Below are positions 36,272 through 44,686 of a stretch of DNA of 64,000 nucleotides, one piece after another (position 1 is the first letter of the stretch; every line of letters begins with the position of its first letter). This DNA comes from G963664225 sp964538065 (GTDB lineage Bacteria; Verrucomicrobiota; Verrucomicrobiia; Limisphaerales; UBA1319), in NCBI GenBank assembly GCA_964538065.1, contig CAZIDG010000014.1, positions 1 to 64,000 of the forward strand, read 5' to 3'. The notes under the pieces are model-generated. The model ran no database searches, had not been told where the DNA came from, and worked only from the letters and a program-made list of their open reading frames with translations. Made by a program: the position numbers and the translations under genes.

Positions 36272-37024
36272 TCATTTCCACCGGCGGCTTTCGACCACCT
36301 TCAAGGTTAAAAAGAGGAAGAAACACGTCAGGCTCACGTAATAGACCACGTAGCGCACATCCACGATACCCCGCACAAAATCCTGCATATGCTCAATCAT
36401 CGAGATGTGGGAGAGAACACTTCCCGTCCACCCCGATTGCGGAAGACCAAAAAGGGAACGGAAGCTCAGCATAAACAGCGCAATGCCGAGCAGGAAGCTG
36501 ATCATGCCTGCGATGATCTGGCTGCGGGTCAGCGCCGAGGCAAAGCAGCCCATGGACATAAAAAGGCTTCCCACCAGAAAGATCCCCAGGTAGGTGCTCA
36601 CAATCCCCCCCGTGGTAAATGCGGTCACGTCGTTGGTGTAATGCCGCACGATGAAGATGCAGGCCAGCAACGGCAGCCAGAGGCACATGTGGAAAAGCAA
36701 TGCCCCGGTGAATTTGCCCAGCACAATCTGAATATCCGAAATGGGGGTGGTGGTGAGCGTTTCGAACGTGCCCGAAGATTTCTCGAGCGCAAATGTCCGC
36801 ATCGTCACCAGCGGGGAGGCCAGCAGGAGGATCAGCCAGAAGTACCAGGTCTGGTAGAACAATTCCGTGATCGGCATGTCCGTGGCCTCGCTGTTCAGGC
36901 GGTCCATCAGATCCGTGAAGGTCAACCCCATGAGAAACAAAACAGCGCCAATCAACACGTAACCGGTCAGCGAAACAAAATAGCTGTTCAACTCGCGGCG
37001 AACCAGGGTGAGATAACCTTGCAT
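36272..37024 (-). CDS. ABC-2 type transporter permease (GldF-like)
   Basis: This 250-residue protein has six membrane segments and the ABC-2 pattern: RRELNSYFVSLTGYVLIGAV at the start and ALEKSSGTFETLTTTPIS between segments two and three. It pairs with the ATPase upstream, whose stop overlaps its start (TGATG), and with the GldG-like protein downstream. The exported substrate is unknown. Confidence 0.88.
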   Translation of the reverse strand: MQGYLTLVRRELNSYFVSLTGYVLIGAVLFLMGLTFTDLMDRLNSEATDMPITELFYQTWYFWLILLLASPLVTMRTFALEKSSGTFETLTTTPISDIQIVLGKFTGALLFHMCLWLPLLACIFIVRHYTNDVTAFTTGGIVSTYLGIFLVGSLFMSMGCFASALTRSQIIAGMISFLLGIALFMLSFRSLFGLPQSGWTGSVLSHISMIEHMQDFVRGIVDVRYVVYYVSLTCFFLFLTLKVVESRRWK

Positions 37025-37989
37025 CAGATCTCCTCCTCTTCATTTTCGGCCTTTGTGATGTGCACAAACACATCCTCCAGGCTTGGCCGTGTACGGGTCA
37101 ATTCGCGCAGGACCCACCCCCGCAAACGGACCTCCTCATACACCGGCACGCGCACGTCCTGGCCGGCGGCGGCCGTCAAAACACACCTCTGAAAATCACC
37201 ATCCACGGGGGCCACCTCGCAGCGCTTCACACCGGGTAACCCGATGAAGAAATCCTTCAGATCGGCAGCCGGGGCTGCGATTTCCGCGATGACCTGGCCG
37301 CCATCACTGATCTTGGTCTGCAAATGCTCGGGAGAATCGGCTGCCAGGATGCGTCCTTCGTGCAGAATAAGCACCCGGTTGCAGGTCATCTCGACCTCCG
37401 GAAGGATGTGGGTGGAGATGAGGACCGTGTGTTTGCCGCCCAGGTTCTTGATCAGCTGACGCACGGCACGAATCTGGTTGGGATCCAACCCGAGGGTGGG
37501 TTCGTCCAAAATCACCAATTCGGGTTCATGCACCAGGGCGTCGGCCAGGCCCACGCGCTGGCGGTACCCCATGGATAGCTGGCCGATGATTTTGCGGCTG
37601 ACATCGGTCAAAACACACTGATCCATGACCACCCCGACCCGTTCCCGGGTTTGGCGACGCGTCAACCCCTTCAGGCGTGCCCGGAAGGTCAGGTATTCCT
37701 TCACCCTCATGTCATGGTAAAGGGGATTGTTTTCGGGCATGTAACCAATCCGCTTCCGCACCTCCCGGGACTGGGTAAAAACATCATAGCCCGCCACGCA
37801 GGCTGACCCCGAGGATGCGGGCATGAAACTGGCCAGAATGCGCATGGTCGTGCTTTTGCCCGCCCCATTGGGACCGAGCAACCCCACGATCTCGCCCCGG
37901 AACACCGTAAATGAAAGATCATTTATGGCCGTGTGTCCCGCATAGCGCTTGGTCAAATGATTGACCTCTATCATTACGCCTTCGTTCAT
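37024..37989 (-). CDS. ABC-2 type transporter ATP-binding protein (GldA-like)
   Basis: This is a single-domain ABC ATPase of the ABC-2/NodI/GldA type. Walker A GPNGAGKST, signature LSMGYRQRVGLADAL and Walker B LVILDEPTLGLDPNQ are intact. A C-terminal extension of about 100 residues (DGGQVIAEIAAPAADL onward) is typical of drug-export and Gld-type ATPases. Either MNEGVMIEV at 37989 or the internal Met at 37974 could be the start. It lies 47 bases after htrA. Confidence 0.9.
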   Translation of the reverse strand: MNEGVMIEVNHLTKRYAGHTAINDLSFTVFRGEIVGLLGPNGAGKSTTMRILASFMPASSGSACVAGYDVFTQSREVRKRIGYMPENNPLYHDMRVKEYLTFRARLKGLTRRQTRERVGVVMDQCVLTDVSRKIIGQLSMGYRQRVGLADALVHEPELVILDEPTLGLDPNQIRAVRQLIKNLGGKHTVLISTHILPEVEMTCNRVLILHEGRILAADSPEHLQTKISDGGQVIAEIAAPAADLKDFFIGLPGVKRCEVAPVDGDFQRCVLTAAAGQDVRVPVYEEVRLRGWVLRELTRTRPSLEDVFVHITKAENEEEEI

Positions 37990-38036
37990 GGCTTTGACAT
38001 CCCTTTATACACATCCTGCCAGCCATCTGGCAAAGG

Positions 38037-39386
38037 TTAACGCAATTGAATTGCAACTGTGGCGTTTTGTCGCTGGATGAAACTTCCCATCACCCGTTCA
38101 ACAACCAGATTCAATTGGACCTTTTCACCTTTGCTTTTGCTGAACAAAAGGCGGGCCGCACTCACTATATCCGGTGTCGCCTGACCGTCGATTCCCTGGA
38201 TGACAAATCCGTTCTTGATGCCTGCGATGGCCACAGGACTGTTGCGGTCCACCCCCGCCACGACCAGGCCCTGGCCAATGCTGAGCCCCAGCCCCTCCGC
38301 AAGCTTGGGATTCAACTCCTGCACACTGGCCCCGGTTCGCTGGCGGATGACCTCGGCAGTAAAGACGGTATTCTCTGGAACAAGACGGACCGTGAGATTC
38401 AACCGCTCGTTCCCCCGCTGCACCACCAACTCCACGGGTTTATTCTGACCGGTCTCCACCAACTCCCTTCCTAAATCCAGCGGCCGTTCCGGCACATGCC
38501 CGTTGATGGATAAAACGAGGTCGTTGGTGCGCAAGCCGGCCTTGCTGGCAGGACTGCCCGGCTGTACTTCCGTCACTTTCAGCGGCGCCCGTCCTGCCGC
38601 AATGCGGGCCCCGAACCAAAGACCCCGCAACACCTCCGGGCTGTAAATTTCCGCAACGGCCTCGGCCACGCGCCGAATGGGAATCGCAAAACCAATCCCC
38701 TGCCCTTCCTTGAACACCGCAACATTGATTCCGATGATTTCGCCTTTGAGATTGATCAGCGGTCCGCCGCTGTTCCCAGGGTTGATGGCTGCATCCGTCT
38801 GCAGCCAGTCGGCAATGTCGAGGGGTTCCTTTTCCGAAGGCGGGCGGCGGCTTTTGGAGCTTAAAATGCCACGAGTCACGGAACCCCCGAGACCAAAGGG
38901 ATTACCCAGGGCGAGCACAGTTTCCCCCAGGAGCAGGTCATCGCCCACCGCAAAGCGGGCGGCCGCAAATTTGTCCCCCGGCTTGCTTTTTAGCTTAAGC
39001 ACCGCCACATCACTCTGACGTGTGCCCGCCACGGGCTCCGCTTCAAAAACACGGCCATCGGGATCGGCCAGGCGCACCCAGATGCGGTTGGCGCGCTGCA
39101 CCACGTGAAAATTGGTCAGGACATAGCCCGCTTCGTCAATGATCACCCCCGAGCCCAGACTATACTGGGCCTCTGGCGTCCGGCGACGATAGTACGGCCC
39201 CCAGAATTCCTGGAGGAGCTCGTCATAATCATCACGCCGTTCCACAATGGTTTCGGTGCTGATGTTCACGACACTGGGCATGACCCGCTCAACCGCGGTG
39301 ACGGTCGCATCGCGCCGAACATCGGTCTCCCCCGCCACGAAAACCTGGGAGGTTGCCCATATCGCCATGATGAACCAATAAATCAT
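38037..39386 (-). CDS. htrA: Periplasmic serine protease HtrA/DegP family, two PDZ domains
   Basis: This protease degrades or refolds damaged envelope proteins. The catalytic triad is intact: His94 (TNFHVV), Asp126 (QSDVAVL) and Ser206 (NPGNSGGPL). Two PDZ domains follow (about 255-345 and 350-440), with the second poorly conserved. A short signal segment (MIYWFIMAIWATSQVFVAG) sets the start at 39386; 22 more residues are open upstream. It may lead a long minus-strand run through the Gld-like ABC genes. The neighbouring DUF2851 gene is divergent with a gap of only 50 bases. Confidence 0.9.
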   Translation of the reverse strand: MIYWFIMAIWATSQVFVAGETDVRRDATVTAVERVMPSVVNISTETIVERRDDYDELLQEFWGPYYRRRTPEAQYSLGSGVIIDEAGYVLTNFHVVQRANRIWVRLADPDGRVFEAEPVAGTRQSDVAVLKLKSKPGDKFAAARFAVGDDLLLGETVLALGNPFGLGGSVTRGILSSKSRRPPSEKEPLDIADWLQTDAAINPGNSGGPLINLKGEIIGINVAVFKEGQGIGFAIPIRRVAEAVAEIYSPEVLRGLWFGARIAAGRAPLKVTEVQPGSPASKAGLRTNDLVLSINGHVPERPLDLGRELVETGQNKPVELVVQRGNERLNLTVRLVPENTVFTAEVIRQRTGASVQELNPKLAEGLGLSIGQGLVVAGVDRNSPVAIAGIKNGFVIQGIDGQATPDIVSAARLLFSKSKGEKVQLNLVVERVMGSFIQRQNATVAIQLR

Positions 39387-39436
39387 ATGCAACTCACACT
39401 TGACTTTGCCCGATTCTACCAGGAAAAGCAAAGCCG

Positions 39437-40888
39437 ATGCATGCCTTGCCACCCCGATTGTACCAGGATTGGCGCGCGGAAAACCGGTCCGCTCTCTGGC
39501 TGCGTGAAGGGGACGAACCCCATCGTCCGTGCGAGAGCCTTGTCCAGGCCATCTGGCGCCACCAACGAATCAACCGTGACCGATTGCTGACATTGGACGG
39601 TCGTCCTTTGAGGATTCTTCATCCCGGTTTCCTCAATCGAGAAGCCGGACCCGACTTCCGCCGGGCCGTGATTCAAGTGGACAACGAACCTCCGGTAACG
39701 GGGGATGTTGAAGTGGACCTTGAGTCACGCAACTGGCATGGCCATCAACATGATACCAATCAAGCCTTTGCACATGTCGTTCTGCATGTGGTCTGGCACG
39801 AAACCGCCCAGCGTCCCCCCCTGCCCACGTTGGTGCTCGAACACTGCCTGGATGCCCCGCTGGATGAGCTGTCCCAGTGGTTGAGCCCGGAAGGCCGGGA
39901 CGACATTCCGGAAAACTGTATCGGTCAATGCGCCCGTTTTTTTGCCCAATTCGACCGGGAGCATATCCGCGAATTGCTAAGGCAGGCTGCGTTGGTGCGT
40001 CTTCAAGCCAAAGCGGCCCGCCTCACTGCACGCGCCCGGCAATCCGGCTGGAGTCAGGCGTTATGGGAGGAGCTCTTTCGAGCGCTTGGCTATAAACATA
40101 ATGCGTGGCCCATGCAACGACTGGCGGAATTGGTTCCCTCGGCTCCACCAGGGCAGACTGCCGATGCCTGGCAGGCCAGGCTCCTGGGTTGGGCCGGCCT
40201 TTTACCCCATGACGTGCCTCAGAGAGCGGATGAATCACGCCTCTATTTGAAACACCTTTGGGAGTTCTGGTGGCGCGAGCGCGATGCCTGGAATCAAGTG
40301 CTTTTGCCACCTGCAGTCTGGCGGATGGATGGCCTGCGCCCTTCAAATCACCCCCAACGCCGACTGGCACTGGCTTCCTACTGGTTGGCAGGGGGCAGCC
40401 TGGTCGAACAGTTGGAGCACTGGTTTGAACAAGCGAAGGCAGGTCTTCCTTTGACAGACGAGTTGCTGGCCATTTTGGGCAATTGCCCCTCGGGATTCTG
40501 GAGCAAGCACTTTACCCTGCGTTCAGCTCCCTTGACTGAACCGCAACCGTTGATTGGAGAGTCCCGAGTAACCGATCTGGCCATGAACGTTGTCCTTCCC
40601 TGGTTTTGGGCTCGTGCCCAGGCGGGCGGCAATCGGGTATTATCCCAGCGCGCCGAACTGCTCTATCTCGCGTGGCCCAAAGGCCAGGACAACAGTGTTC
40701 TGCGCCTTGCTCGTCATCGACTGCTGGCAGGATGTAAAGGCCTGGCGGGTTCCACTGCCGCCGAACAGCAGGGATTGCTCCAGATCACCCGTGATTTCTG
40801 CGATCAATCCGATGCCCTCTGCAGCCAGTGCCGATTGCCTGCCTTGATGGCCTCGGCCCTTATCCAATGGGGTATTCATCCCAACTAG
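39437..40888 (+). CDS. DUF2851 family protein
   Basis: The 483-residue protein matches DUF2851: LYQDWRAENR near the start, LHPGFLNREAGPDFRRAVI, GDVEVDLESRNWHGHQHD and NAFAHVVLHVVWHE-like sequence in the first third, then a long helical region rich in Trp and Arg. A His-rich core (HGHQHD and HVVLHVVWHE) suggests metal binding, but no function is known for this family. The C-terminus has a CSQCRLP motif. It is divergent from htrA. Confidence 0.82.
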   Translation: MHALPPRLYQDWRAENRSALWLREGDEPHRPCESLVQAIWRHQRINRDRLLTLDGRPLRILHPGFLNREAGPDFRRAVIQVDNEPPVTGDVEVDLESRNWHGHQHDTNQAFAHVVLHVVWHETAQRPPLPTLVLEHCLDAPLDELSQWLSPEGRDDIPENCIGQCARFFAQFDREHIRELLRQAALVRLQAKAARLTARARQSGWSQALWEELFRALGYKHNAWPMQRLAELVPSAPPGQTADAWQARLLGWAGLLPHDVPQRADESRLYLKHLWEFWWRERDAWNQVLLPPAVWRMDGLRPSNHPQRRLALASYWLAGGSLVEQLEHWFEQAKAGLPLTDELLAILGNCPSGFWSKHFTLRSAPLTEPQPLIGESRVTDLAMNVVLPWFWARAQAGGNRVLSQRAELLYLAWPKGQDNSVLRLARHRLLAGCKGLAGSTAAEQQGLLQITRDFCDQSDALCSQCRLPALMASALIQWGIHPN

Positions 40889-40897
40889 GAAAATTGT

Positions 40898-40928
40898 TTG
40901 AATAACACCACGAACTGAATCGTATAAT
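40898..40928 (+). promoter_or_regulatory. Possible sigma-70-like promoter for the DUF1080 gene
   Basis: A perfect TATAAT (40923-40928) lies 20 bases before the ATG at 40949, with TTGAAT at 40898-40903 upstream at 19 bases, slightly longer than usual. It would give a very short leader. Inferred from sequence only. Confidence 0.4.
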
Positions 40929-40948
40929 ATTCACAGCATCAGTATTTT

Positions 40949-41671
40949 ATGAAACAATTGTTACTTATTCTAGGTGTGATGTTCACCTGCCTGCTCCACG
41001 CAGGGGACAACGCCTCATGGACCAGCCTTTTTAACGGACATGATTTGACCGGGTGGACCATCGAATGCAAACCCGAGGACCGCTCCCATGCCTTTTGGAC
41101 CGTGGAAAATGGAGCCATCGTGGCCAACTCGATGAATGTCGAGAAACACGATTACATCTGGCTCGTCAGCGCCAAGGAATATGCGGATTTCGTGTTGAAA
41201 TTGCGTTTTCAGGCCTTCAAGGACTGTCCTGGCAACAGTGGCCTGCAGGTCCGCAGCCGCTACGATGCCACCGCGTTTTGGCTCGACGGCCCTCAACTGG
41301 ATATCAATCCACCAGGGCCATGGCGCACGGGAATGATCTGGGACGAAACCCGAGGCATGCAATGCTGGCTTTATCCCGATGTCCCCAAAGGCAAATGGGT
41401 GGATCCATCCATGGCCAAACCCGGCTTGAAATTCCATTTCAGCGGCGATGAACCTTCCTGGAATGACATGGAGGTCACCGTCCGAGGCACCTCCATCAAG
41501 GCCACCTTGAATGGCGTATTAATAACGGACTATGAGGGTGCAGGTGTTTTAAACGACTCAACCCACCAGCAACACAAGGTGGGGATGAAGGGTCATATTG
41601 CCCTGCAAATCCATACAGGCGACAAGCTCCACATCAAATACAAAGATCTCTTCATCAAGGAATTGCATTAG
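40949..41671 (+). CDS. Secreted DUF1080 (3-keto-disaccharide hydrolase-like) protein
   Basis: A signal peptide (MKQLLLILGVMFTCLLHAGD) is followed by one DUF1080 domain with the classic start WTSLFNGHDLTGWT, then FVLKLRFQAFKDCPGNSGLQVRS and WNDMEVTVRGTSIKATLNGV, ending with GHIALQIHTGDKLHIKYKDL. DUF1080 proteins are concanavalin-like beta-sandwich enzymes, abundant in PVC bacteria, and several are reported to hydrolyse 3-keto-glycosides. The substrate here is unknown. A plausible promoter directly precedes it. Confidence 0.87.
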   Translation: MKQLLLILGVMFTCLLHAGDNASWTSLFNGHDLTGWTIECKPEDRSHAFWTVENGAIVANSMNVEKHDYIWLVSAKEYADFVLKLRFQAFKDCPGNSGLQVRSRYDATAFWLDGPQLDINPPGPWRTGMIWDETRGMQCWLYPDVPKGKWVDPSMAKPGLKFHFSGDEPSWNDMEVTVRGTSIKATLNGVLITDYEGAGVLNDSTHQQHKVGMKGHIALQIHTGDKLHIKYKDLFIKELH

Positions 41672-41767
41672 ACGCAACCCCAAAATCCAGCAAAGGTTTC
41701 TATCAGTGTAAGGACTTGTTAATTTTCTTTTACAGGGGCGGCCATTCCACCGCATCATGGTCGTTTG

Positions 41768-42982
41768 ATGTCGGGTTTGAATAAGACAGAAGTAACGTAT
41801 TATTACGAGCGGTGGCGCGCCATCAGCGCTGGAGTCATCGAAGCGGCGGGCGCGGTGTTTTTATTGCTCATCGCAGTCAAATGGTTCCAAGGGGGGGCGA
41901 TTTCCAAAGCGCTGGTTGCAGGGGGAGGCAGTTTTGGTCTCCTTCTTACCCCCTGGCTGGTGGTTATGGTGTCACGTTCAGGCCTGACAGCGTCCCGGGC
42001 CGCAGGCCACCTCTCCGTCCTGGGAGGGATCTGTCTGGTGATCATGGCTCTCATACCCACACTGGAAGTCTTTGTGGCCGGAAGTGTTCTTTCCATGGCA
42101 GCCGCCGCCGTGGGAGTCCCCCTGATGACTCAGATCTACCAGGAAAATTATCCCGTCGAAACCCGCGGACGCCTCTTTTCACGATCCATCATGATCCGCA
42201 TTGCCACTGCGGCCATTTTTAGCGATCTGGCGGGCCGATTTCTGACGGATCGTTTGCACTTCTTCCAGTGGCTGTTGTTGTTCTTTGCCTTCACCTTCTT
42301 TTTCGCAGCCTTTTGTCTCTATCGATGTCCTTCGCAACCCCTCACAGTAGCCGGGGGAACCCATTTTGGGCGGGCATGGAGTTGCGTTCGGGATGACAAA
42401 GTCTTTTTCCGAACCCTGATATGTTGGATGCTGATGGGCTTCGCCAACCTGATGATGTTTCCCATGCGGGTGGAATACCTGGCCAACCCAAAATACAATC
42501 TGGCCCTGAGCGTCGGCATGGTGGCCATGTTCACCGGGGTGATTCCCAACGCCGCCCGGTTGGTCCTGAGTCCCATCTGGGGCTGGCTGTTTGACCACAT
42601 GAATTTCTTCCTGCTGCGCACCATCCTCAATCTCGGATTCGCCCTGGGCATCCTGACCTTTTTCATGAGCGACAGCATCCCCGGCCTGGTTGTGGGGGCC
42701 ATCGTGTTTGGCATTGCCAACTCCGGCGGTGATGTGGCCTGGAACCTTTGGGTCACCAAATTTGCCCCTCCGGAACGCGTGGTGGACTACATGTCAGTAC
42801 ACACCTTTTTTACGGGAGTGCGGGGGGTGTTGGCCCCTCTGGTTTCGTTTCACCTGATCACCACCATGAGCATGGCCATGCTGGGAGGGATCAGCGCCCT
42901 TTTGATCTTTTTTGCCTCCTTGCTGCTACTGCCTGAGTTGATTGAGCACTGGAAAAGTCATGGCAAAGCCAGGTCGGTTTAA
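41768..42982 (+). CDS. Major facilitator superfamily transporter
   Basis: This membrane protein of about 404 residues has roughly ten to twelve hydrophobic segments in the MFS layout, including VETRGRLFSRSIMIRIATAA after segment four and RTILNLGFALGILTFF in the second half. A TTG one codon ahead of the chosen ATG is less likely. The substrate cannot be predicted; the protein has no motif of a known sugar or drug subfamily that I recognise. Downstream genes are 117 bases away, so it may be transcribed alone. Confidence 0.8.
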   Translation: MSGLNKTEVTYYYERWRAISAGVIEAAGAVFLLLIAVKWFQGGAISKALVAGGGSFGLLLTPWLVVMVSRSGLTASRAAGHLSVLGGICLVIMALIPTLEVFVAGSVLSMAAAAVGVPLMTQIYQENYPVETRGRLFSRSIMIRIATAAIFSDLAGRFLTDRLHFFQWLLLFFAFTFFFAAFCLYRCPSQPLTVAGGTHFGRAWSCVRDDKVFFRTLICWMLMGFANLMMFPMRVEYLANPKYNLALSVGMVAMFTGVIPNAARLVLSPIWGWLFDHMNFFLLRTILNLGFALGILTFFMSDSIPGLVVGAIVFGIANSGGDVAWNLWVTKFAPPERVVDYMSVHTFFTGVRGVLAPLVSFHLITTMSMAMLGGISALLIFFASLLLLPELIEHWKSHGKARSV

Positions 42983-43098
42983 AGATATGGAAACGATTCA
43001 GCCCCAAGACCATCCAACGTCGATGACTTCCCGCAGACACATATTTGTAATGCATCAGCCTCATTTCCTGATTAAATGGTGATGATTTGATCTGAAAT

Positions 43099-43740
43099 AT
43101 GGATTACAGCGCGGTCATTTTTGATATGGATGGCGTGATTGTGGACAGCGAACCTGTTCATGAGCAAGCCTTTCGGCAAATTTTCGAAGAGATGGGCTAT
43201 GGCGACAACCATGGGATCGATTTCGCCGCCTACTATGGACGCTCAGACCGCGCACTGTGGATCGATTTTGTGGCTTTGCACCACCCCAAACAGACCCTGG
43301 AAGAACTCGTGGCCTGGAAACAGCGCCTGTTTATCGAACTCATCACCGCCAAAAAACCGGTGTTCGATGGCGCAGCACGCCTGATTGAGCGGCTACATCC
43401 CCTTCACCCCATTGGACTTGCATCCGGCTCCGCTCACCCGGTGATCGACTCCATCCTCACCCTGCGCAACCTCCGCCGCTATTTCAAGGCCGTGGTCAGC
43501 GTGCAGGATGTTCCGCACGGCAAACCCGCCCCTGACGTCTTTCTGCGAGCAGCGGAACTCATGGGCGTGCGTCCAAAGGACACCGTCATCGTTGAGGATG
43601 CACCCGCAGGTGTGGAGGCTGGTCTGGCCGGTGGATTCAAAGTCATCGCCATTACCAATTCCGTCTCAGCCAAACAATTGTCACGCGCCCACCTGGTTGT
43701 GAAGGATTACAGCGAAATTGAACAGGCGCTGGGTTTCTGA
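43099..43740 (+). CDS. HAD-superfamily phosphatase, beta-phosphoglucomutase/sugar-phosphatase type
   Basis: The 213-residue protein has the HAD motif I FDMDGVIVDSEP (nucleophile Asp9, acid Asp11), motif II LASGSAH, a lysine in HGKPAPDVFLRAAELM, and motif III VIVEDAPAGVEAG. The alpha-helical cap and length fit beta-phosphoglucomutase-like or 2-deoxyglucose-6-phosphatase-like enzymes. The exact substrate is not determined by sequence. Its last 34 bases overlap the end of the opposite-strand methyltransferase gene. Confidence 0.88.
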   Translation: MDYSAVIFDMDGVIVDSEPVHEQAFRQIFEEMGYGDNHGIDFAAYYGRSDRALWIDFVALHHPKQTLEELVAWKQRLFIELITAKKPVFDGAARLIERLHPLHPIGLASGSAHPVIDSILTLRNLRRYFKAVVSVQDVPHGKPAPDVFLRAAELMGVRPKDTVIVEDAPAGVEAGLAGGFKVIAITNSVSAKQLSRAHLVVKDYSEIEQALGF

Positions 43741-44612
43741 AATTGCGGATGGGCCAGAAGCCGCGCCCAGCTAGCCTCACTCAACGGGGCCTGCCGGTAT
43801 TGAGGCTCCCATAAAGGTTCGGCGCTGGAGGATCTCCGGGCACGGTCGAGCCATCGCTGGTCGAGCGGATGTTTCAACAGTCGAAGGTCATTCGCAGCCA
43901 CCGTGGTTTCTTCCTTCTCACCGGTCTGGCCACCTCGTCCCACGAAAAAGCCTGCAAGCAACAGGGCGGTGCGCAATTGGGTGCTGCGCGAATAGGTCGC
44001 CAGCAGGCAGGGCCGCGTGGGATCGAGCAATTGATGGACGCCTGCAAACAAGGGATGCGTCCACATGGCTGGATTCTTGGCCGGCGAGTAAGCATCAAAG
44101 AGGATGGCATGGGGAGCTGGAGGACGATTCTGGCTTACGCCGGCACCCTGCCGGGTCCACTCGGCCACCTGCGAGGGAAAGTCAGCGACATGAAGGTCCC
44201 ATTTGAGGGTTCCTACCCCATTGGAAAACTCGACATTGGACTGTTTCAGCAACAGCGGAATCCACGGCTCGTAACCCACAAAATAGCCCAACTGCTCCTG
44301 ATGCTCCCATCCGAACCTCAACGGTTCCAATGTCCAGTCAAAGCTGACCATCCGCAGTTTGCAGGCGACCTGTCGTGCCTCACGGGCAACTGCCAGGGCA
44401 TTGGCAGCAGCCCCCAAACCCACATCCCATACGACAAATTCACCCTTGTGATGGCATAAACGCTCCTTCAGATCCAACTGGCGCACATACAATGCCTCGG
44501 CCTCCGCCGCGGGACCGATGACCGGGTGGTATGTCTCCTGATGCGCATTGGAACGGAGACTACATGCTCCATTTTTCAACCGCACCAGACTCAACTGGGG
44601 CTCAAGATTCAC
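43707..44612 (-). CDS. MnmC-like SAM-dependent methyltransferase (stand-alone MnmC(m)/MnmD type)
   Basis: The domain resembles the methyltransferase half of MnmC, which finishes the 5-methylaminomethyl modification of tRNA wobble uridines. SAM-binding WDVGLGAAANALAVAREA and ILFDAYSPAKNPAMWT, the equivalent of the MnmC active-site DAFAPAKNPDMW pattern, are clear. The FAD-dependent oxidase half is absent, so it is a stand-alone methyltransferase. There is no ATG at a suitable place: a GTG at 44612 gives VNLEPQLSLVRLKNG, and a TTG at 44642 is possible. It follows the Tat-exported gene on the same strand. Confidence 0.72.
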   Translation of the reverse strand: MNLEPQLSLVRLKNGACSLRSNAHQETYHPVIGPAAEAEALYVRQLDLKERLCHHKGEFVVWDVGLGAAANALAVAREARQVACKLRMVSFDWTLEPLRFGWEHQEQLGYFVGYEPWIPLLLKQSNVEFSNGVGTLKWDLHVADFPSQVAEWTRQGAGVSQNRPPAPHAILFDAYSPAKNPAMWTHPLFAGVHQLLDPTRPCLLATYSRSTQLRTALLLAGFFVGRGGQTGEKEETTVAANDLRLLKHPLDQRWLDRARRSSSAEPLWEPQYRQAPLSEASWARLLAHPQFQKPSACSISL

Positions 44613-44686
44613 CGCATCATGATTGAGCGGTGCGGCAGCCAACGCAAGCCCTTACATGAGCCCCCCCAGGTCACGTTTCTCATCGG

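Noticed and set aside
34756..37989. Gliding-motility machinery
   Set aside because: The GldAFG-like exporter occurs in many non-gliding bacteria and no other gld genes are in the window.
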